From positions 3,782,001 to 3,846,000 of the forward strand of contig NZ_CP133779.1 in the NCBI RefSeq assembly GCF_034347425.1: a stretch of 64,000 nt of DNA, in the 5' to 3' direction. The stretch's first letter is position 1. Each line of letters starts with the position of its first letter. The DNA comes from Undibacterium sp. CCC3.4 (GTDB lineage: Bacteria; Pseudomonadota; Gammaproteobacteria; Burkholderiales; Burkholderiaceae_D). Below, one piece after another: positions 35,014-44,400 of the stretch. The position numbers and the translations under genes were made by a program. The notes under the pieces were generated by a model that was given only the letters and a program-made list of their open reading frames with translations, was not told the origin of the DNA and searched no databases.

Positions 35014-35265
35014 TCAAGCCGCAAAAAAATTGTGGAGTGCGACCGTGTCGAGAAAATAATGGCAGATTTGGCGTGCTGCTTGACCAGGTTTGGCAGCGAT
35101 CAGCACGGGCACCAACTCATCGTATCGATTCAATAATTCGGCATCGCCGTCGACATCGATCACTTGCACCGTAAACGCATACGCGCTGCGATACGTCTGC
35201 AACTGCGCGAGCATGTCGTCGCACAGATGGCAATAGCTGCGCGAATAAAGGGTAAACACGGTCAT
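35014..35265 (-). CDS. Glutaredoxin-like thiol protein (DUF836 type)
   Basis: 83 residues from ATG 35265; the open frame extends upstream but the thioredoxin-like fold begins at MTVFTLYSRSYCHLC. The CxxC pair is Cys12-Cys15 (CHLC), followed by helix DDMLAQLQTYR, strand FTVQVIDVDGD and the cis-proline strand ELVPVLI. It fits the small glutaredoxin-like family often annotated DUF836/YruB-like. Lies 15 bases before rnhB on the same strand. Confidence 0.82.
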   Translation of the reverse strand: MTVFTLYSRSYCHLCDDMLAQLQTYRSAYAFTVQVIDVDGDAELLNRYDELVPVLIAAKPGQAARQICHYFLDTVALHNFFAA

Positions 35266-35375
35266 GGCGCATAGGTTTGAAAAAGGTAGCTCATTATAAG
35301 GCGCGCACCGCCGCCGTCTGCATTTTATACACACAAAATTGCGCGGTTTTTTGGTCCGCTGCAAATAGCTGTTTT

Positions 35376-35487
35376 ATGCAAGTAAGTTCAAACTCTTGCA
35401 CAGTAGTATAAAAACCAGCCAGCCAGCCAAGCACGCTGTATCGAAGCCAGCAATTTGCATTCCCCTCGTTAACCGTAGACATTTCTC
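35376..35487 (+). promoter_or_regulatory. Leader copy 2, upstream of the giant gene
   Basis: Duplicate of the leader at 31836-31939. The conserved block is 35393-35418 (24 of 26 identical) with TATAAA at 35407-35412, then a short ccagccag expansion, then atcgaagccag. No clear Shine-Dalgarno precedes the ATG at 35488. The common leader suggests that both genes answer to the same signal. Confidence 0.6.
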
Positions 35488-38400
35488 ATGCCAATTCCTC
35501 ATCGCCTTCTCCCCGCTTGCCCCACTCGCGCACCGGCACCTTCAATCTGCCAGACACCTGTCCATCGAATACTACCAATGCGCTTGCAACAAGTGCATCA
35601 CACGCCACAGGCGGCGACTGCGTGCCAAGCAACATCACTGCCATCGACGCTATGGCAACAGGCTAAGCACGACATTCTCCGCACCGGCAGTTGGCATCAT
35701 GCCGCCGGCGACATCATCCCGCAAATTGCAGTCCGCACCGAGATGTGGCCAGATCCCTCACGCGGTTTAACGATTTTCGATGTCGATCAAGAAAATGACG
35801 TCAAGCACTTGGCAGAACAATTGCTGACATGGCGTGCCGACTCCAGCAATGCGGCTCTTCTCGATACGCTCAACAGCACGAAGCAAGGCCGCTTGCCTGC
35901 GCAATGGCGTACCTGTCGGTTTGACGCCGACCAGCAGAACATGGGTAACGCCAGCCTCGCCGGCTTACTGAATATACGACGCGACGACGTGATTTTACTG
36001 CGTATCAATCAAAATCATTACCGCTATCTCGACGAGCACGGCTGGTGCGATGTGCGCGCCGACGGCGATTGCTTCTACCGCGCCCTGGTGCGTGGCCTTG
36101 GACACAGCGGCAGCGACACCGACATAAATAAAGCACGTCAACAGGTGTGGGATTATGTCGCGCAGCACTGGGATCAGCTCACCCCTTTTTTCGCAGCGGA
36201 ACTGGCCGAGCAAGCAGCGATCGGCCGCGACGCAGCGCTCAGCAAACCAAGGACGCAATCTGATCTTCCCAGCGCGAGCCACAACCCGGCATACGCAAGT
36301 GCCGAACCGTCCTGCTTGAGCGAAGCAGATTGGCACGGCCCGCAAGAATGGTGGTTCTGGGCCGAACAGCGCGCCACCGCCTTGGCTGCGCAACTGCTTG
36401 CCACTGCCGTGCCTATCCTGAATGAGAAACCCGAAGAAGAGCGTGCGGAAAATTTTGCGCCGCAAGTTCTGGACCCTCAGCATCCATGTTTAAAAACATG
36501 CATGAGCAACGCCGCAGAGGCATTGCGGGCCTTGCCGAGCACGCATCCGGCGCGTAGCCTGCTCGACGGCTTGGCACCTCGCGAGCAAGCGGGCTGGTTT
36601 GCACGCCTGCTCTATTCGATGCGGCCGGTCTTTGAAGGCACGCAGGCGAGCCTACGGCAGCACGAAAGAATTGATGCATTTTGCCAACAAGTCGAGACTC
36701 TGGTCGATGAAGATCTGCTTGAACAAGCCGACGCGACGCCGGAGCTCAGCGCCGCTGCTGCCGCTGCCTGTCGCGCCTTGAGCAAAGAAATGCTCATTCA
36801 GCTAAGGCAACAGTATCAGCCACTGCTGACGAACAACCTGCTTGCACAGCAAGCCGGGCTGCGCAAGCATAGCGCCTTAGGCCGGCTACTCAAGGCCAGT
36901 GTCACCGACTTAACCGATCTGGTGAGCCTAGCGATGTCACGGCAGCGCCAACACGCGAGCAGCGTGCGCGGCGAAGCACAGCCGCCGAGCGAGCCGCCTA
37001 CGCTCGATGCCGTCCAGTGCCTGCGCTTGCTACAACCATGGCTCACCGCCCTCGAAGAAATCGATGCGCGCGCCGCCTGCATTCATGAATTGCGCCACGC
37101 GGCCAGCAACACCATGCGCAATTTGAAGGGGCAATGGTACCCCATCCTGCCACCGCTGCTGCTGCACGACACCTTACAATTGGCGCAGCAACAGCGGCAA
37201 GCACAGCAAGACCACGAACAACGCATCGACACCCGCACCAAGACAGGCTTAGGGGCACTCGCGCTGGCAGGCGATGCTCTCGCCTCATTCCAGCGCTGGC
37301 AGCATGCCGGCGCGCTGGAAACCGACTGGCAGCGTGAGCGAGAAGCGGCCGACAATACCTGGCGCAGCACCCACCACCCCGACACGTCGAGCCCAAGCGA
37401 AGCTGAAATAATCGACCAATTGAAGCAGCGCTGGTGGCAAGCCCGTCAAGAAAACACGTTCTCTTCGGCTGAGCTGCTGGAGGCAAACGGCTACATCACC
37501 GAACTGGCGCGCCTTCACAGTGCCGCTGCCAACCAGGCACACCGACAGCAAGTCCTGCTGCCGCAGGAAGTGATCAGTGCTCGCGTGCCATCACTGGAAC
37601 ATAGCATCAGTGCCTGGCGTGAGATCGACGGCGTCGCGCCCAGCCTTGCTAGCCCTGTGGCAAGTACGCCAAGCGCGGCAACGCTGACGACTATCGCAAG
37701 TGCCACTACTGCTGCCACCAGTGCATTGGCCGCAGCAGCCATGCTGAGCGCCGGTCGCAATGCAGGCATGGCCGGCCCAGTACTGAGTGCCGCTATCATG
37801 AGTCAATTATTCACCAGCGTCACAGCGCGGCAAGCCTGCCTGATGGACCCGGAAGCGCAGCGCAGCCGGCCGGCCGAGCAAGAAAAACAGCTCGGCGACC
37901 CAGCCTGGGAATTATTGCAAGCCGAGACTTTACACCCCAGTCAGCATGCCGCCGATCCATGGGGCCAAACCCAGAAGGCCGCCGAAGTACTGCTCTCCGC
38001 CAGCGAGCAAGGGGCCAGACTCCAGCGTGTCGAGCAAGTGGGAAAAATGCAATTCACGCTCACCTTTCTCACCAAAATTGGCAACAAATTAAGCAAAACG
38101 ATAGGCCCAGAGCACTTCGGCCAACTGATCCGTGCCAATGGCTACGAAGGCGCTGGCTGGCACAAACAGTTAGCGGGGAAGGTACTGCGCGGTACAGGCC
38201 GAGCGATGAACGGTGTCGGCGGTGCGATGAATGCCAATGAAATTGTCGAGGGCATACTGAAAGGACCGCAGGAAATGTTCAGCGATACCCAGCGCGGTCA
38301 GTACGGACAGTTGGCCGGCTTTATGGGCGCGGTGTGGGAATACAATGAATGTTTCGCAGCGTGGGCCGCCGGCAAAGCAAGCCTAGCCCAGGTCACCCTC

Positions 38401-41400
38401 CTCAAAGCGTTAGCCAGAGGCCTGGGCGGCGCTCTGGGGACCGTCGAAATCAGTGCGGCAATGATCGACAATGTCAGACTGATCGACCTGCTGTTATCGG
38501 ACAAGCTGACTGCTGCACAACGCTTGGAATACAGTCTGCAATTAGGACTCAACAACTTGGCCTTGGGCTTGCAAATCGCCAGCCTGGCATTTCCGCCCTT
38601 GCGTTTGCCGGCAATGCTGGTGCAAGGCTTGAGCTATGTGGTCGAAAAAATCGGCGAGCATCGGGCGCTTGGTGATAAATCGGCTGCCACCATCGGCAAG
38701 CTCAAGCAAAACTGGGATGCCTACCAAGCGCCTTTATTCGCTCGCAATACGAGCTTGGAAGTCGGTAATTCGACCGTATGGGAAAGCTCAAAATTGTTTC
38801 CTGTCTCCGCCTGCCATATCAGCGACCAAGCACTGGCTTGCGTTCCGGGAGAAGTCAAGGTATTCCGCGGCGGCAGTCTGGAAGGCTGGGCAGCGCTGCC
38901 ATACCTCATTATGTGGGCGGCATCGGCCTACGCCAAACCGCCGCCATCCCCCTACCGCGATGTCGGCGAAACCCTGGGAGGAGAAAAGCTCACGCCGAAT
39001 CAAGCACTGCCATTAAGCAATATTACCGGCACCACCCAAGCACCTTACGAGACGCCACTTCCCACTGGCAAGGTAGTGACCGTGATCGCCTCACTCGTGC
39101 CCGCTTTGGAAATGCAATGGAAAAAGTCCATGGCAATTGCTTTTGCACTGAGGAAGGATGCTGAATTACTGAATTGGGAAAACAGCGCTTACAAAAACAC
39201 ATTTCCTGTTCGCGACGGCAACTGGATGATAGAAGACTACGATTACATGGGCGTCGACAGCAAGCTCAGCTATACATTTGATCGCACCGGCCCGGTGGCG
39301 CTCTACCTGTTGCCACCGCCGCAGCAATCACAGCGCAAACGCCTCACCGTCACGCTCAACAATCGCGCCGCCGATCCCGGGCATCGCGTTTTCGTGGCAC
39401 TCAATGCCGAAGCCAAGGGCTATGTCTTAAGCAGTCAAGCTGGTGCCGGTTTTTTGCTCAGTTTAAGCACCGATACCAAGGCCATCGGCGATGGCTCAGC
39501 CACCATTGCCTTTGTCAGCGATCCCGAGCAAGCCAGAAAGCTCACCATCCGCCTGCAGCATGTGTCAGCATCGCGTCGCGATACGGAAGAAGCCATGGCT
39601 TACCGCTTCGAGCATACCGACTCTGACGGCGTGTTGATGGATAAACTGGTGAAAATTAATGGATTACCTGCTTATGATTATGTCCGCGGCTTGCTTCCTG
39701 AGAATTCCCTCTATCAAACCATCAGTACGGCCAGCAGCCACGAGGCGCAACAATGGGGCTTAAAAATCGAATTCCCTACGGTTGCCAAATTTGCCCGCAT
39801 TTCCGAGGAGAAACACCAGGGCGGAGAAATAGGACTCCCTATTGCCCACCACTCAATGGCCCACTCAGGCGGGTACCTGATGGGCTATCCAGATAGTTAC
39901 CGTGACGCCTTACTGGCACATTTCAGTGCCGAATACCAAAATTTTAAAAGCAATCTCGATCGTAGCTTGGAATTCCCACTTTATGCTGACGAGCAATCTG
40001 TTGATCTGCCCAGTGACATGGTCTACGACGGCGTGCGCTATCCACTGGAATGGAATGCCGCTTCGGTCGGTTGGAAAATCGGCCAACCGAAAGCCTGGGG
40101 CAAGCTGCCTAGCTACGATTATATGCATCCCAACACCAGCGGTTTTGAAGTGCCCAAGCACTTGGCACGTCCTATCCCACAGGGATATCAGCACTATGCC
40201 GATGGCGATGCGCCTCCTTTGCTCGGCAATATTCTGGTGCAGAACGCGGGCAATGCCAGTTCCCTCTATTTTGACTACTACGATGGTCCATTACAAGCGC
40301 CGCGGCCACTTGCTGCGCAAGAATATCAACGCTTCATGGCAGTCCGAGCGCTGGCGCTCGACTATGGGGCGATACTCGGACGTATCATTCCGAGCTTGCG
40401 AGAGCAGATAGGACAAGATATCACCGATCACCGATCGCGCCTCTCGACCGAGGGTGCACTCCATCTCAGCATCCGCTACCCGCTGCACGACGAAGTCAAC
40501 TTCCAAGGCGCGGTACGCGCAGCAAAAGGTGACTATCGCAGCCTGGAAATTATGGAGCACTACGCGCTGCGCACTCTGGCCGAAGACCGCCGTGGCAAAA
40601 AGGACTACGGCCAATGGCAGCAAAAAAACAATAACACCATGAGTGCCATCGATCTCGACGCGTGCGCGAGCTTGATCGAAAAGGCGCAGACCCTGTTATC
40701 AAATTATGTGCTATCGGGAAATCGTACTGTCACGCTCACCGACACAGCGGTCGAAGTCAAGTTACATTACCGCATAGAGGCTGGCGATTTTTTCCCCCGC
40801 GTCGAGCAACTCGATTATCCGGCAGAGCACATGCCTGGTGCGCAAGAACTGATGCAAGTCAAAAAACAGCAGCGTCATGTCCGCTTTGATAAGCGGGTAC
40901 TGATTACCTCGGGCCGGCACATCGCTTTCTTCGATACCGACTACCACCAATTGCGCATCATGCCGGAACTGTTGAGTCGCGGTTTGCACTTCGTCGGGCG
41001 CGATCGGCAATACGAATTCTTCAGTCGCACCGAACAGGTCGATAGTTTACTGCGCTGGGAAGTCAGCGGCGAGCCGTTCGACACCTTGGAACAAGCGCAG
41101 CAAATTGATCTGGCGACACTCAATCCGGTCGAGAGTTTGATGCCTGGCGGCTTTCTTGAGAAAATTGGTCTGGGCCAAGGCAATTGGCAATTTCACCGCG
41201 AACGTGGCCCCTTGTGGCGGTATAACGGTGAGGAACTGTCAATGATCAAAGAAGCCTACTGGCGACGACGCAATGCCGACGGCGTCACCGTGGGCTTTTA
41301 TGTCATCACCGAGCATGCTGGGCGCGATGCCAATCCGGCAGAAAGCGCCCGCCTGCGCGCCTTCCTCAGCGCGCAAGTACTGCAAGCAATCGATGCTGAA

Positions 41401-44400
41401 GTTGCCAACATGCAGCAAGCTGCCGAGCGTAATCCCGCACCAGGCACGCTGCGTAGCGAGCTAGGCCGCTTCATCCATCAGCCGCTGCAATTAGCCGAAG
41501 AGTTGCGCAGCTTATTGCCGCCGCCACTGCATGCCCCGGATAATCCGCCTAGCCTGGGGCAACTGTTGCGCTTTTACGGGATTCAATTCGCTCCCGACAG
41601 TTCTTTCGGTGTCTTGCGCGTCCTCGCCATGAAGCCCTTGATCGAACACTATCTGAGTTTAAGTAAAGGAAACCCCTACACCGAGCGCATCATCAACAAC
41701 GATGGTCAAGTCGATTTTCATCATTACGAAATGGCCCGCTCCGGCTATTTGATAGAGCGCGTCAAAGTCAGCAGCACCATGCCCTACCAAGCGCTATTGC
41801 GCTGTATGGAACTGACACCGGCGACGCCGTCTGACCGCAATCCGCTGAGTTTTTGCAGCACCACTTCAGCGCAATACTGTGTGGCACGCACACCCGAACA
41901 CGCTTACTTCATTCATCCGAATGCGGCCCGCTATATTGACAATCAAGCCGGCCTGGCTTTATTTGGCAAACTCAATGGCGAGCAGTATGAGGTGCAGGCT
42001 TACCACCACCACAACGCGACCGACATTCTCGACGCGATCAACGGCGGCCATGCGTCACAGTCTAGCCCTTGGTATACGCTTTCCAAAGCGGTCTACCGGC
42101 AACTGAACGCGATCGGCAAAATGCCGAAAATGCTGCTGACCAGCAATCATCAACCGAGTGGGGTCTTGTTGCTGCGCAGTGCACACGGCAACTTCTTGCT
42201 CGAAAGCGAGCGCCAGCCGGACGGCCTGCTGCGCGAACAATGGAGCATCTTGCCCGCACCATTCCGTTACGGCCACATCGACTACCGCGGCAGAAGCGCA
42301 GCCGGGGCACACCGACTCTACCACCGCAACAGTAGCGATATGCTGCTGCTGCAAGCTGGTCAAGTGCAAGGAATCGTCCATGAGTACAGCGTCAGCAAAG
42401 CCAACAGCAAAGGCGTGCTTAAACTGGCCCCAACCCAGGAGAGTAGTCGTGATGCCCATCTCAACAGCTACCTGGAAGTCCACCCGGCGGCAGATGAAAT
42501 CTGGCAGATCACGACGCTGCACAACGAGACCGTACATATCCCCGACAGCTTTGCCGGCAAAGTGGAGCTGAACGTCAAGCCGCGCCGAGGCCATCGCAAG
42601 CTGACTCTGCATGCACGGCGTTGGGAAGATTGGTCTGCCAACAAACGCGGCAATATACTTATTTTGCGTCATGCGCAGCAAGGAGAAATCCATCTTAAAT
42701 GGCAGATGCCTTTCGAACTGCAACTCAACGAAGTCATCTTCAAGCGACACGATGTCGTGCAAACGCGTCTGCAAACCGCTGACAGCGACCCAGCTCGCTT
42801 ACTCGCTCAGGCCGCCAACACCGCGCTCGTGCCGGGGCTCAGCTATCACGGCCAGCCCTACCGCATTGACCAACTGACTGGCCTGAGCGTGGCCTGGGAC
42901 GAGACAAGCACCCCGATCCCAATGGGTACGATGTCTGATGTTGGTGTGCGTTTTTCGCCTGCCGGTCACGCAGCGCCTTGGTTTTCACCGGGATCGGGCG
43001 AGGTCACGCTGCCGCAACTGGCACAGCCGGTGCCAGTCACCCTCATCGAAGTCAATCCCGGCGCAATCGGCGTGCGCATCCCCGCTGAATGGGTAGGCCA
43101 CCCGGCTGGCAATAACAGCATCGAGGGAGAAAACGATATGCTGTTCAATTTACGCAGTATGCCACTCGGTTTCGTGTATCAGGTGCGCTTACCCAATGAG
43201 CACTTGTCGCTGGGTGAAGAGGAGGCCAATGTCAGCGAAGACCGTGCCGCCGGCTTAGTGTTTGTGAATGAAAAACAGCAGCGCGGCCGGCTGGTGTTCG
43301 CGCTCGCACCCGGTGTCAATCTGGATCTGCACGAAACCCACGAAGAACACGAAGCCGTTTTGACGCTCACATTGGTAAATCAAGCCACGCGTTTCAAACG
43401 TGCGCCCGTACCAGGTTTGGAAAAATATTGCTTCAATAACGTTCAAAAAATGAATGGCCGTGAATTTGTCTATAGTAAAACGCAGTTCGACTGGGCTAGC
43501 GAAGGTGCAGGCCAGCAATTACTGACCGAAGCACGGCTGGCTGCTTATCCGTATTCAGGTGATTTGAGTCGATTACCAGAATGGCGCACGGATACCGCGC
43601 TGAGCGCCTATCTGGCAGAACGCATGCGATTGGAATTCGATCCCGCCAGCGGTCTGATGGTCGATAGCAAAACCGGTCTGGTCGCCTATGTGTTTAACAA
43701 TGCTGAAACGCGCGAACTGCGTCTGGTGTTCGGTGGTTCAACCAGCGGTCAAAGCTACGGTGGCGATCTGACTAAACGCACCTGGGCGAATCGCGGCATA
43801 ACATGGACGCAATACGGTGCCAATGCCAAGAATGCCCTGCTGGGACGGACCCCGGCCAGCTACAAGCAAGCCGCTCAGTTAGCCCAAGAACTGCGACAAG
43901 CCGTAGGCAGCAGCAGCTTTCCTGAATTGGCAACGTATGGCCCGTTGAAATTCATCGGTCACTCCAAAGGAGGCGGCGAAGCGGCGTATGCAGCCTTGCA
44001 GTTATCAACACCACAACAAGCCGTGGCGTGTACGGCCTTCAACCCAGCCCAATTCGGTCGCGAGATCCAGCACGAGTTACTGAACCGACTCGGCAGCAGC
44101 TCGGCGCTCGAACATGCGGCTTCGCGCGTACGCAACTTTCTCATTAAAGGCGACGGGATTCCGTACGCCGGCAACGTGTTATTCGGCCAGCTCAGCTTGG
44201 TCGGCATTTCCCATACGCTCGACGCCATCCCGGAAGTCGGTGGGCTCTCTGCCCTCCACGACAAATTCTTACAGCAAATCGAAGGCAATGTGGCGCGCCA
44301 TGGAACGGCACAAGCGCGTGCCGACAATCAGGCCGGCCCGAGCAATGCGATGGCCGTCCGTCCGGACGCTCCCGACAGCGGTATTGTGGCAACGGCACGC

